NCBI GenBank assembly: GCA_006503535.1
Contig: QYRS01000006.1
Location: 2,232,001-2,296,000, forward strand
DNA: 64,000 bases
Direction: 5' to 3'
Source of the DNA: Arthrinium phaeospermum
Taxonomy: Eukaryota; Ascomycota; Sordariomycetes; Amphisphaeriales; Apiosporaceae
The notes beneath the pieces were generated by a model. It saw only the letters and a program-made list of their open reading frames with translations. It searched no databases and was not told where the DNA came from. This document shows, piece by piece, positions 47,384-59,747 of this stretch; the stretch's first letter is position 1; each line of letters starts with the position of its first letter. The position numbers and the translations under genes are program-made.

Positions 47384-48826
47384 ATTTTCTCTATGAACCG
47401 TTTTCGTGACTGCCCGCCTGTCATCACGCCCCAGTAATACAGCATACGCAAACTAGACATGACATGGTGGTACAGCATGTACGCTGCTGCTGCTGTGGAA
47501 CAGTGACGCTGGCGTCGTCGCCGTTCCCGCCTTGGACATGGCATGACTTGTAGCTTATCGAAACACACACGAAGCAACGATCAGCGCTATTTAAATAACA
47601 TAATTATGCTAGAGGCCGACCCAATACCTATCCGTAATCCCTCGTGTTCGTCGGATGGAATTTCCGGTTTGTCACATATGCCTGTCCGTTATATTGGAAG
47701 GCCTGGAGGCTTTTCAGTGTGGCTGTTGCACTAGGTAGGTATGGCCGAAAAAGATATCTGCCCCCCGTTAGTCCGCAAAACGTGTTTCATCGCTTGCTCA
47801 TTTCATGTTGTCTCATTTTCCCGTTATCTCCGGTTCGGGTGTCTGCTTGTTGAGACGAACCCTCAGACTGAGTAGCAAGTCTGTCGCTCTGCCCGACGCG
47901 GCGGAAGAGTCGGTAGAAAAAGCCAAAGACATTTCCACTCGCCAAGGAATCTTGATAGCATGCAATCGAGACCATCCCTTTTAGTTCGTCCAAGTCGCCT
48001 GCACACCCCCGGCACCCGGCTTGAGGGAGCGTTTCACGTCCCCGTGTGTGGCGCAAGCTGAAAGAATGTCTGCTTCCTGCTCTCACCGACAGGCCGGACA
48101 ACAATAAAAAACAAAAACTTGCTCGCCAAGCTGTGCAAGCGCTGGCAGGCTCAGTCCGGCGGGACGAGCTTCATCATCGATCACTTTGCGAATCCCCCAG
48201 ACATGTTGCAAAGTCTGGTGGCTGCGCCCGTATGCATCCCAGGTCCGACGCAAGAATGATGTGTCGGCGACTGACTCGGATCGGTGTGCGAAGAAGCGTT
48301 GCATTGGGGAGGGCTGTGCCGTTTATCCAACCCGCCCAGCCGCCCGCGCAAGCCGCTGCCTTCAGCTTTGTTAGCTCTGAATGGGCTGGTAAATAGGGAA
48401 CTGCGTCTTTTGGCGCCGTTGTCACTGTGATGGGACGCAAACATGAGGAGGCTTACTAGCCCTGCCCGCTCCGCTTCAGCCGCTCGCTGCTATCCTTGAA
48501 TCAGTCTTTTCTTGTTGCTGGCGATTAGGGCCGATCTGGGCTCGCGCGGATTTCCGGTATTAGTGGTCGAAAAAAAAGTGACAACTCCCATTGGGCAGTC
48601 GTTGGACATGCGCCTTGGATGTCCTAGCAGAATTTGAGTAGGTTGGTAGGTTGTTGGAGTCCTCCCGGCGGGCCGCGTAACGATGTCACCCCGTACCCAC
48701 CACACTTTACAGCACAGCACTACAGAATCTTGGTCTTAGCATGTCGTCATGGTCGACCTTGGCAATCCAATAAGATGCAATGAAGTCATGTAACGCCTGC
48801 AATGCCGAGGAAAATAAAGCTTGACA

Positions 48827-48850
48827 TGCTTGATTGTTTTCAATCAAGCA
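48827..48850. repeat. Perfect 10-bp inverted repeat upstream of the protease gene
   Basis: TGCTTGATTG, then loop TTTT, then CAATCAAGCA, an exact reverse complement. It lies 128 nt before the protease ATG. It could be a dyad binding site in DNA or a leader hairpin if transcription starts upstream; the sequence alone does not decide. Confidence 0.75.
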
Positions 48851-48977
48851 ATTCCAAGTAATTCTCGTTCGTACCTTGTTGTTTATTAGTCTTTCGAGAT
48901 AATATAGAAAGTCTAATTTCTCTCTCTTTCTGTTCCCTAATTATAGATATTCTTGTATCTTTTTTTTTGTTAATAAG

Positions 48978-50412
48978 ATGAGGGACATGCACAAGTTGGC
49001 GCAGCTCGCCCTGGCCGCGGCCGGTGCTGTCAACGCGATCTCACTTCCCAGAAGTCAGAATGGCTTTGTCTCGATGCCGATCTCATATAAGTCACACGAC
49101 AGGCCACTCATTTCGAAACGAGACGAAGACAACAACGTACCTCTTTTCAACATCTCGGTGTTGAGCTACCTCATCGAGCTGACTATTGGCACGCCGGGCC
49201 AACCCGTCAAAGTCGCCATCGATACCGGTTCCAGCGAGCTTTGGGTGAATCCCAACTGCCGGACTTCCCAAAGCACCGCGCAGTACCAGGAGTGCTTGAC
49301 GAATGGAGAATACGACCCAAGCCAGTCCTCCACGTCCACGGACCTCGATTCCGGAAACACCATCCCATATGGGATTGGCAACGTCGAGATCGAATACTAC
49401 AAGGACAACGTGGCACTTCCCAACAGTACCATCAAGCTGAAGAACATCCAGTTCGGTGCCGCGTCCCAGAGTGAGGATCTCAACGAGGGCATTCTGGGCT
49501 TGAGTTTTGGCTCGAAGAAGCCTACTGCGGACTTGAGGTACAACAACTTTGTCGATGAGCTGTACCTGCAGAATGTTACGGACTCGAGGGCCTTCTCAGT
49601 TGCCCTGGGTAACCAAGATGCCAGCAACGGCGGCGTGATCATCTTTGGTGGCATCGACACCGGCAAATTCACAGGGAAAATGACGACAGTGCCGGTCCTA
49701 GGCCCGCAAGGGGGCGAGAAACTCAACCGGTAAGTAGAGGCTTCTGGGTGTTCTTTGTCAATGTGAAAATCAAGCTAACGGATTTGGTAGTTTCTGGGTG
49801 CAACTCAAGTCCATCGGCGCGACCATGGGCGGATCGTCAAAGCAGTATGACAACTCCGCGACTCCCATCGTCATCGACACCGGTTCTAGCCTGTCCACCC
49901 TGCCCTCGGGAGTCGTGAGCAGCATGGTCCGCGACCTCCGGGGCAAGCAGGACAGGCAGGGCAACGTCATCGTGCCGTGCCCGACCAGCAGCACGACGGC
50001 CAACACCTTCGACTTCGACTTTGGGGGCGTCACCATCCGCATCCCCTACAGCCACTTCGTCATCGAGGCCGCGCCCGGGACCTGCATCCTGGGCGTCCAG
50101 GCGGGCACGAGCAGCGGCGTCATGCTGCTGGGCGACACCTTCATGCGCAGCGCCTACGTCGTCTTCGACCAGGACAACATGCAGATCGGCCTGGCCCCCT
50201 ACGCCAACTGCGGCGAGAACGAGCAGACGATCTCGCCCAACGGCGTCGGCAACGTGGAGGGCAAATGCGACAGCTCCAACAGCAACAGCGGAGGAGGCGG
50301 CTCCGGTAATGGCAACGGCGACAAGAAGGACGCCGCGACGGGTTTGAGCGCGACCCTGGGACCTTTGGCGCTGCTCTTCTGGACGCTCTGCGTATCGTTC
50401 ATGACGATGTAA
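48978..50412 (+). CDS. Secreted or GPI-anchored aspartyl protease (yapsin/OpsB type)
   Basis: Two exons (48978-49729 and 49791-50412) with a 61-nt intron give 457 aa. The pepsin-type enzyme uses two aspartates, Asp82 (IDTGSSELW) and Asp280 (IDTGSSLS), both intact. A signal peptide covers about residues 1-20 (LALAAAGAVNA), followed by a short propeptide ending at SKR (about 46-48), a dibasic site. The end has a Ser/Asn/Gly-rich linker, then a hydrophobic tail LGPLALLFWTLCVSF, as in GPI-anchored yapsin-like proteases. Such enzymes process cell-wall or secreted proteins at basic sites. The ATG at 48987 would also give a good signal peptide. Specificity is inference. Confidence 0.92.
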
Positions 50413-53400
50413 GGCGAAGATGCGCGAATAATAATAAGCATCAGGATAACGGGGTAATCATCGGGCTTCGGCACGTGTTTGTACATATTTTAGATCTCCC
50501 GGGTTCCGTTACAGTGATAAAGAAAGACACTCAAATACCACAACATACTTGCGTTCGTATCACCACCTCCCGAGAATTCCAAACAACTAGCATGTCAGCT
50601 TGCGAAATGGCTGTGCTGAAGTAAGGGGCCAGCCGGTGGGCAGTTAATGTTTCAATGAAATCGAATGATAGGACCGTAAGACAGAAAGGAACACAAACGG
50701 CATACGATCTAGGACTATTGTATCAGCAGGCTGCAGAGCAACACCGAGTATGGGAGCCCGTTTGCGAGGGTTTGGCATCTACCGTCACATGATATACCTA
50801 AGGATTGAGGCAGGCAAATGCATTTCATGTGATTATGTGGTTACTTGACAGGGGACATTGCTCACGGTTCAATTCATTAGTAAGTAGCAAAGTCGGTACG
50901 TTTCGGGTATTGGAGTCTGGAGATACATAGATCCATCCACACCCACCTGCCTGGCCCTGGTAGATCCTTCAACTGGTTGATCCTCCAGATTCCTGGGGTT
51001 TACACACCTGACGCCCGACACGCAATGTCCCTTTATATAAGTTTTTCAAGGAATTCAGCTTGGTCGCTCCGCTCCAGCGCTTATTACTGGAATAATAAAG
51101 TATATTCAAAAAAGACTGTTTGCAAGCAAACAAATACATAGTTTTTGAAACAGTACCCAATTAAGGCTCGAGCGAAACAAATGCACCATCTCCGGGCGGC
51201 GTGAGGAGTTCAGTTGGGTGGTGGTGTCCACCAGGCCTCGCTGGCGGTGCATGAATGACTCGAGCCCTATTCCTGAGCCTCTGAGCCTGACTTGTGTAAC
51301 ATCAATTGGCGGTATTGGCCAGCACATTCCAGATTTTTAGTGCTGGCCCCACGGGCATGCAGTGTCAGTCACTCTGTGTCTCGCATAAGAAGGGGATCTG
51401 GTACGATAAACCACTTTTTTCCAGGTCCCAATTGCCAGGTTTTGTCGTCAAGGTGGGAGTTGGTCCCAGCACACCAAGATTGCCCACGGGGCTCCGCGGT
51501 CTCTCGTGCGGGATACGCCGACAGTCACGCCGAATCATACCATAGCTCCCCGAATTTTCAAGAAAGGTATGGGACGTCGATGGGGCGTCTACTACTATGC
51601 ATGCGCGGAGACCTCTGGAGTTAAGGTTCGAGAGGCTCGTAATAAACTGGTAACCAGCAACCGGCAGCCTGACCGCAATTTGGTCCCAACTTGATTAATT
51701 CCTGCAGGCTGGCAAGCAGGCTGGCATCAGTGGTGTATCAAATTCACTTCCTTGCGTAATCCTACCCAAAAAGACTGCCAATAACACCGACTGGAGGTTA
51801 CATGCCTCGATGCTCAGGTCGTATTCCTAGAATTGCTGGAATGGGGTTTTCATTCCTTCGATCGAATCGATGATCATCTGCTCAGCTGAGCTTTGCCGCC
51901 TCCATGTTACCTGCTCTTTTTTTCAACCTGTTCGTGGCCACTGGCCAGGTCCCGAGACCAGCAAGCCAGGGGCTGCCTGCATTCGGCTATGTACGGTCGA
52001 CGTCTCCCTTCAATTACATTCCGTCGACACTCACCTTCGGTAAAAACGGGTGCAGGCCCTCCCTCATTAGTCACATGAAACCTGACACACTAGTTTGCCG
52101 CCGCTTATTCGTATTGCCGGCGGAAAGGTCTTGCGATCTGACATTCTACGGCCGCTCGAATCAAGGACGGCCGTCTCGTGGCACATGTCGCAATGGCAAT
52201 TTTGATTGAAGAAGCAAACAAGCTTATTTGGATGTCGTGCACGCCCGAGAATAATAATAGGACGAACGGACCGATGACTGACTGTTGCAACCTTCTAATG
52301 TTCCAAACCATCGGGTCCTGGCCGTCCACTGTTTGTTAGGTAACGAACTGCAGGCAGGGACTCCAGATATCTGGACCCCAATCTGTCCCCGACTGCTGGT
52401 TGAAGCACCACAAATCCCCAATAAAAGCGCTGTCGGGAAGTATTCGCATTGGCCCTCGGTGGTGTGTTGGGCAGTAGTTTTAGTAACGTTGCAAAACAAA
52501 TCGTACATCGACAGTTTGGCCGCCGGCATGGAGCAGACATCTTACCACTCACCACATGGCTTTTAGAGATCACGGCTCCCGGCTCTCTCTCTCTTTTCTC
52601 TCTGCTCGGGGGAAGGGGGGAGGGTCCCCATCCGCCAGCCAGTGAAACTGTAATCCCCATACTACCCCCAACTTGCCATTCGGCCCGTTTTCTAGCTCGT
52701 CAAGCCCGCAATGCCCCAGGGCTAGAGGGCGAGCCTTCCCCACAAAGAACATGCCTTTCCCGTCTGGGCATATGTGCCGTGACGTAGCTCCGCAATGACA
52801 AGGTTTCCATGGACTGAGCAATTGCACGCGGCAGTCTCATGGAAACTGCTCACAGCACCCGCGCTACGGCGGAGGAGAGAAGAGGCGTAAGGTCCTGAAA
52901 GGTACGGTTTTTCGGGCAGTGGGCGCTGAGTAGAGAAGCTTAGGAGGCCGGAAGGGTGTGTACCTGCCTGATGGTGTGTTACAGTAACATTCTTAGTATT
53001 GGTGTACCCCGGAATCTACCAAATGATTGGAGACTCTTGAAGATTGGACGGACGCGACTTGAGTTCAGATCAAGTTGACCGGACCGATGATCATCATCGC
53101 AAAAACAAAGTCAGCAAAGTCCTTAGTGCCCATCGCGCCTCGGCGTACCCTTGGATCAGCGTCGCAACCCAGCTGCCAGCCCTTGATTTGCTGGGACGAA
53201 CCTCTCGCATTGCGGGACCCTCCTCCTTCTCCAAAATCACTTGTCCACAAGGTCGTGGTCAAGGATTCTATCCCCAGTTCCGCAGCCGACCTCACACATG
53301 TTCCCTGCTCCCTCTCCCCCTCCTTGCCTTTTGGCAAGGCAGCCGGCCGGGGCAAACTTGGCAAATCCTTCGATCGAACGTCCTGAGTCCACCTCTCATT

Positions 53401-54113
53401 CGCTCACGCGGGAGTCTCGAGACAAGTCCCAACGGCTGCTGGGTTCGTCGGGCCAATACGGGCTGAGACAACATTGGCAATTCACGTATCCGTAAGCTGA
53501 CAAGTAACCACGTCTACGAGCACACGCCCAATCTAGCTAGGTAGGTAGGTATGCAGCGAGAGTCGACGACCCTTGCCAGGTAGGGTAGCTATTCACAGAG
53601 GCAGAGTGCGACTCGTGACACGGGCAAGATGTAAGGATGATGGTGCATACCGGCTACTTTCTTGCCTACCCAGAGTAGTATCGGGAAGCACAGCTAAGCG
53701 AACCCTGCCTCATATGTACAGCGGCAAGAACAAAAGACTTCGAGGCTTCCCGGCCTCAAAAGCGCGGTGCCATGCAGGTGCAGGTCTAGTGTACATGAAA
53801 TGTACCGTAGGGTGAATACAGAGTTTCCCTCGGTCGGCTGCGTCCCTTCTCCTCCCACTTTCCAGCCACCCTTGACAATGGAAGGGCCTTCCTGACTGAC
53901 AATGAACCGGGGGATTGGAACCCCAGCTCAGTTCCCCTCGCTTTAGTTGCTGTATTCAATGCTGCTGACATCCCCCCATGCCGATCTTTTTCGCTTATAA
54001 GAAGATTGACGATCCCCCCCTCGCCCACATCTATGTTTTGATCTCGCTCTCTACCTCTTTCACCTATAGTATTTCTCTATTCGTCCTAGAAAACCTATGA
54101 GGTCCTCAACAGT
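50413..54113. other. Longest gene-free stretch, 3.7 kb
   Basis: Between two plus-strand genes. The longest ORF is about 140 codons (53044-53466), opposed by another on the minus strand, and neither has a recognisable domain or splice structure. Composition is near 50% GC with AT-rich patches near 51000-51150. The last ~130 nt form a CT-rich leader, with a TATAAG element at 53995-54000, 114 nt before the transporter ATG. No transposon signature was found. Confidence 0.5.
53994..54000 (+). promoter_or_regulatory. Candidate TATA element of the hexose transporter gene
   Basis: TTATAAG lies 114 nt before the start codon and is followed by a pyrimidine-rich leader (TCTCGCTCTCTACCTCTTTC, within 54038-54062), an arrangement common in highly expressed fungal genes. 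Core-promoter function is inferred from position only. Confidence 0.4.
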
Positions 54114-55948
54114 ATGAAGCAGATTGGCAACATCTACTTTATTGCGGCCATCGCCGTCATCGGTAAGTTCTTGACCCTCTTTGGCCTCGGACCTACTGCC
54201 TCGTCGTCGCTCCTGTTTTTTGCTAATATGCGTCTCCAGGCGGTGGCCTCTTCGGCTTTGATATTTCGTCAATGAGTGCTATCATCTCTACCAAGCCCTA
54301 CTTGTGCCAGTTCAACCAGCAAGGAAACGACCCCAAAACTGGCGAATGCCGGGGTCCCGACTCGAACGTCCAAGGCGGCATCACTGCTGCCATGCCCGGT
54401 GGCTCATGGCTCGGCGCTATTGTCTCCGGGTTCATCTCCGACATGATTGGCCGAAAGACTTCGATTCAGATTGGCTCCGTCATTTGGTGCGTATCGCATT
54501 TGATGCTTTGGTTCTGCTTATGAGAACCTCGTTTTGGCGGCTGCTAACACCACTACCTCTAGGGTCATTGGCTCTATCATCTGCTGTGCTTCTGTGAACA
54601 TCCCGATGCTCATTGTTGGCCGCATCATCAATGGTTTCTCCGTCGGTATCTGCTCGGCCCAGGTACCTGTCTACATCACCGAGATTGCGCCACCTTCAAA
54701 GCGTGGCCGCTTGGTCGGAATGCAGCAATGGGCCATCACCTGGGGAATCATGATCATGTTCTTCATCTGCTATGGCTGCAGCTACATAGCAGGCGCTGCC
54801 GCCTTCAGGATTCCCTGGGGCTTGCAGATGCTTCCTGCCGTCTTGCTCTTCCTCGGCTTGCTGTTCCTCCCGGAGTCGCCACGTTGGTTGGCAAGAAAGG
54901 ATCGATGGGATGAATCCAAGGCAGTTCTTACGCTTGTTCATGGCCACGGCGACCCGGACTCTGTTCTAGTCGGCCGAGAAATGGCAGATATCCGCGAGGT
55001 TGTCGAATTCGAACGCCAAAACGCCGACGTCACCTACTTCGAACTGCTCAAGCCCAACATGATCAACAGAACCCACATCGGCGTCTTTATGCAGATATGG
55101 TCTCAGTTGACTGGTATGAACGTCATGATGTACTATATCACGTAAGTGTAACCCATAATAACGGTTGTGCGTTTTGCAAGCAATGCATAAATCCCGACGC
55201 CCTGGTTGTTCAAAACCCGCTGACAGCTTGCAGTTATGTGTTCACGATGGCTGGACTCGGCCAGGACGTCCTCCTGCCCAGTGCTATCCAGTTCATCATC
55301 AATGTCGTCTTGACCGTTCCCGCCCTTATTTGGATGGATAAGTGGGGTCGCCGACCAACCCTTCTCGTTGGCGCTTTCTTCATGTGCCTCTGGATGTGCA
55401 TCAACGCTGGCCTTTTTGCTGTGTACTCCTTTCCACCTGAAGAGGGCGAGTTCCCGTCTCCGTCGGAATCAATGAAGGTCGTAGGCCCCCCAGCCAAGGC
55501 TATCATTGCCTCCACCTATCTCTTTGTTGCCTCATACGCACCAACCTGGGGTCCTGTCAGCTGGACCTACCCGCCGGAGTTGTACCCTCTGCGCGTCCGT
55601 GGCAAGGCTGTCGCGCTTGCAACCTCGGCCAACTGGGCTTTCAACTTCGCCCTCGCCTACTTCGTACCCCCTTCCTTCGAGAACCAGACCTGGAAGACCT
55701 ACGTCATCTTTGCCGTGTTCCTCTTCGCCATGTTCTGGCACGTCTTCTTCTTGTTCCCCGAGACGGCCAACAAGCCCCTCGAGGAGGTGGTGTCCATCTT
55801 TGACTACTCAAAGCCAGGCTCCATCAATTACATTGGTACCCCTGCCTGGAAGACGCACAATGTCCGCCACGAGACGCTGCGTTTGGAGCGCGGCGATATT
55901 AGTGCCGAGGAGAAGGTTGGCTTGGAGCACAGAGATCTTAAAGAGTAA
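54114..55948 (+). CDS. Hexose/sugar transporter of the major facilitator superfamily
   Basis: Four exons (54114-54162, 54240-54486, 54563-55141, 55234-55948) give 529 aa. The first exon encodes only 16 codons. Sugar-porter signatures are complete: GGGLFGFDISSMS in helix 1, DMIGRK in the first loop, VGRIINGFSVGI, PESPRWL after helix 6, QLTGMNVMMYY in helix 7, DKWGRRP and finally FPETANKPLEEV. Twelve hydrophobic helices are expected, with a cytoplasmic C-terminus. Proteins of this type import glucose or related monosaccharides across the plasma membrane with or without a proton. The QLTG and NMMYY elements fit hexose carriers, but substrate cannot be fixed by eye. The start ATG sits in a short leader exon, so the exact start carries the main uncertainty. 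Confidence 0.92.
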
Positions 55949-57042
55949 TTTCTCGCTTGATTGCTCGCTTGCTCACTTAACTAAGTGAATATTCGTGGAT
56001 GGCAAGATCCTGAACATCAATATTCTTGATTGTTGGGATTGGGTTGATGTGGCGCTGGTTGGCTTGCTTGCAAGTCGATCTGGTCGTGTGGGAGTTTGGG
56101 AACATGATTTGCACTGCAACTATACCCATCATTGACTACAAGTCAATTTCCTTACAACTCATAGTTCTTGAGAATTGCAATATTTTCATGCTTTACTTGA
56201 CCAAGCCTTATATACGCTGCGTGTCTTTGCTGGTGAACCATTTACTTGACGGCCATTCCTAAAAAGAAGAACAAGCATGTGGCTGGAAAAGTATATTTAC
56301 TTGTGAAGCAATGTAACTTGTGAACATGTATAGAATGGCTATCAATGACATACAAGTGTCAGCCTCACAGATAGTCACATTGTATAATGGGGCAAAGAAT
56401 GGGTTCGAGGCTCGTCCTCTCTTGTCACATTTCACAACTTTGTTGGTTCCGGCAACATGCGTCGTAGGGCTCCATTAATTGCGACCAGGGCAATCCAATC
56501 CACATATGCAGTTATGTCTCAATAACATGGAAGCAATCACTCTCAATACAATTGTCCATCGTATTATTCTTCAACGACAAGGTCATTCGACCAGCGATCC
56601 GAGGCTCGCCAGCAACCGGTAGGTGCAATTGACTCCTGTCACCTGTGGCCAAGCAAAGCACGACGCTCGGATGGTCGGTGGAATTATGATCCCGAGTGGA
56701 GCGCCCCCTCATCTGATGCGGATATAAGCATAATAAGGGCAACTCGAAGACTTGAGCCGGACAGAGAGATTAGCAGGGAACTAGTGCTGGCTAAAGCGAA
56801 TGCCAAGAGAAACCCTCGAACCCTCAATTCAGCCTCGCAAGTAGCCCTCTCAGTAAGGCTGTGCCGAATGCCCAGCGATAGATATATCCAAACCAGCGCC
56901 TTTCTCATCTCCAATTAGTCTTCCACTGGATGTATTCGTTATAGAGTAGCAGAGGCCCTCGAGGGACCACGGTGGAATCGATCATTCGTGTGTGTCGGAC
57001 TTGTGTGGTCACGCATTGCCAATCCCCCCAATCTGCCGACCG
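55949..57042. other. Intergenic region
   Basis: 1.1 kb between two plus-strand genes. It is AT-rich in the first half (likely the transporter 3' untranslated region) with no supported ORF. The promoter of the next gene presumably lies in the last ~400 nt. Confidence 0.5.
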
Positions 57043-59747
57043 ATGGATGCCCCGGCGGCGAAGAAGCGAAGGCTGGCACCCAAGCTGGAAGCCCAACCGC
57101 AGCCCGTCCTCAATCATGAGCCCGTGAGTAGCCCCAATGGCCGGCGAGGGGGCGAGCTGTCTGCGCGATGCTGACTTCTGGGATGTGACCGGATCTGTAG
57201 GCCCAACCCGTCCAACCGCACTATCAGGTTCAGGAGGTGATTCCTGCGCCGCCACCCCCCGAGAGACATGAATTCGAGTCCTTCGCGAGGCATCTGCAAG
57301 ATGCCGCCATGCTCATTTACCGGCAAACCCAAAAATCGGCCTATTCGAACGTATCAGTGCTCCTGCTGAGATGGGACGAAGACGACGTGGAGGAGCAAGA
57401 CACCGACGCCCTCGATCAGGTGCTACGGGAGCGGTACAACTACCGCACAGAGAAATGGGCCATCCCGACGGTTCCCAATGCGAGCATCAAATTGGGCGTC
57501 CGTATATCAGCCTTCCTCGAGAAAGCCGCGCCGGACCATCTGCTGATCGTTCATTACGCCGGGCACGGGTTCACGGGGCGCAACAACCAGTTCTTTTGGG
57601 CAAGGTAAGAAAAGAGGGAGGCTCAGCGTGGCTAAGCCAATTTCGTTTGTGGAAGCTCTCGTTCCTGACAGAGTCACAGCAATGCGGGAAAACAAGCAAC
57701 AAAGCTCAACTGGACCGGGATCCGGTGTCTGTTCGAAGATGCGCCGTCGGATATGCTCATACTGCTGGACACCGTTCCGACCCGGGACGAGCAGATTGTC
57801 AGAGACAACAGCAGCACCAGCAGTCTCAAGCAGGTTATTGCATCAAATGGGTTGGAGCGGAATCCGTCGGAAGCGGCCGGTCGCTCATTTACGGCTCATG
57901 TTGCTGAAGCCTTCTTGCGGTTGAGTGTTGGGCGTCCATTCAATGCGGAGCGCCTCTACCAGGAGGTCGCATTGCTCAAGCAGCAAGAAATGGCCCAGAG
58001 CTTGGGTTTGACGAACGGCGCTACCAAGAGTGTGTCATTCCTCGACAAGATGCCAGTCTTTAAGACTCTCAGCCTTGGTAAGGGTCAGGGCCAGGGTCTG
58101 AGTTTGTCACCCCTTGCGCCTCGCCCTCCTAACCTGCAGCAAGCAAGCTCCGATGGTGACCAGCAGTTAAAAACGGCTCAGCAGGAACAGTTGATACATC
58201 CGCACACTGTGGTTGACCTCACGTTTGAGGAACCACGGGTCCTGGTATGTACAACATTCGTGGGAGAGGCAAGCCCGGACATGTCGTCTTTCAACCAATG
58301 GCTACATAATGCACCAGCCATGGCCCCTAAGATTTCCGTCGAAGGCATGTTCCTTGGGCCGCCGACGATGTTGCTCATATCCATGCCTGTCGCCGTGTGG
58401 AGCGTGGTGCAACACGACAAAGTCTGTTGCTTCCTCGGTTACATCAACTCTCATAATATGACCCATCTCTATAAACAACTCGTGGGGCCGACCTCTTCTG
58501 CGAAAGCATCAGCAAAGGACGTGGAAGATGGCCGCATACTACTCGAAGCCCGGGAAGCCGCAGCGAGCACCCCAGTACTACACAGGCACGAAGCGCCCCA
58601 TAGGGAGTCTAGTCACACTCAGATACTTCCTGAAACCCCAGTCCGCCAAGATACAGGCAGCCGTCCAGATCCTATGAGCCTCCCTCAATCAGCTACGTCT
58701 GCCAGTGCACCTTTCCCGAATTCCACCCCTGGGGCAGTGGTCAAGCAAGACGACGTGGAAGACTCGGCCGAGATGCAGGAGGCGGCTGAACAGCTGAAGG
58801 CTCTCAGCCACGTTCGTCATATGAGCGACGAAGTCGCTGCGGCTGCCCATGCCCAGATGTCGCTTATGGACCGCACGCCGGATATGAAACACGAAGAGCG
58901 ATCATCGCATGAGGCGAATGAATCTGGCATGGATGAGGCACATCACAATACGCCTTCAGCTCGTCCCAAACCACGTCGATCTTTACAGAAAGCGACGCCC
59001 AAACAAGAAACGAGGTGCAACTTGTGCAGTCACGCACCATTCAAGGACTCTTCGTCATTGCGCAAACATATAGCAGCAGCGCATACCCGTCCGTTCCCAT
59101 GTGCATTCGCCTTTGCTGGGTGCATAAGCACGTTTGGCTCCAAGAATGAGTGGAAGCGCCACATTGCGTCTCAGCACCTGTGTTTGCAGTATTATCGATG
59201 TTCCTCATGTCCGCAGAGCACAGCTGAAGGCAAGGGAAACGAGTTCAATCGGAAAGATCTGTTTACGCAACATTTGCGGCGCATGCATGCGCCTTTTGCC
59301 ATCAAGAAGGCTATTGCCAAGGGCGATAGCAAGTTGCAAGTAGAGTGGGAGACTCACGTCCGAGAAATGCAGACGTCGTGTTTGGTGACCCGTCGGCAAC
59401 CCCCGCAACGCTCGGCATGTCCCAAACCAGACTGTGCCAGCGTATTCGAAGGCCCTACGTCCTGGGATGAATGGACAGAACACGTCGGCAGGCACATGGA
59501 GAAAGGTGAAGCTAACAGACTAGGTGTCGACCGGCTATTAGCCAAATGGGCCCTCGATGAAGGAATCATCGAAAGGAGGAATGAGGACGGCGAATACCGG
59601 CTCTGCAATGGCGCTGCGACAGGAAACGAAAAGGAGCCCAACCAGCAATCGACCGGCCACGCCTCCGATGGCGCCAGTAAGGACTCGGATGAGAAAACCA
59701 TAGTCGCGGCAAGTACGGTGATAGATCCCATGGAGGTCGATGGATAG
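57043..59747 (+). CDS. Caspase-like domain fused to C2H2 zinc fingers, apparently without the catalytic Cys
   Basis: Three exons (57043-57123, 57201-57604, 57680-59747; introns 77 and 75 nt) give 850 aa. A Lys/Arg-rich start (AKKRRLAPK) could be a nuclear signal. Residues about 45-260 resemble the fungal C14 caspase-like fold: SVLLLRWDED, then LIVHYAGHGF with the histidine of the dyad at 149, then a strand MLILLDTVPT (about 187-196). Active relatives carry a Cys-containing LLDCC-type segment there; here it is Thr-Val, so the enzyme is probably inactive. A low-complexity linker follows, then several Cys/His motifs: CNLC (about 608-611) with H..H, a second CAFAFAGC...H..H, a CSSC...H..H finger, and a final CPKPDC...H...H (about 740-765). 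The domain order suggests a regulatory, DNA- or RNA-binding pseudo-enzyme. The fold call is by pattern, not alignment. Confidence 0.8.

Larger units (their letters stand above)
46604..48977. other. Intergenic region upstream of the aspartyl protease
   Basis: 2.4 kb with no supported gene. ORFs reach 119 codons, overlap on both strands and lack domains. It holds a small tandem repeat at 47363-47383 and a perfect 10-bp hairpin at 48827-48850. The last 100 nt are AT-rich with CT and T tracts, as expected for a 5' leader. Confidence 0.5.

Noticed and set aside
53044..53466. 140-codon ORF in the 3.7-kb gene-free region
   Set aside because: No recognisable domain and an ORF of similar size on the opposite strand.
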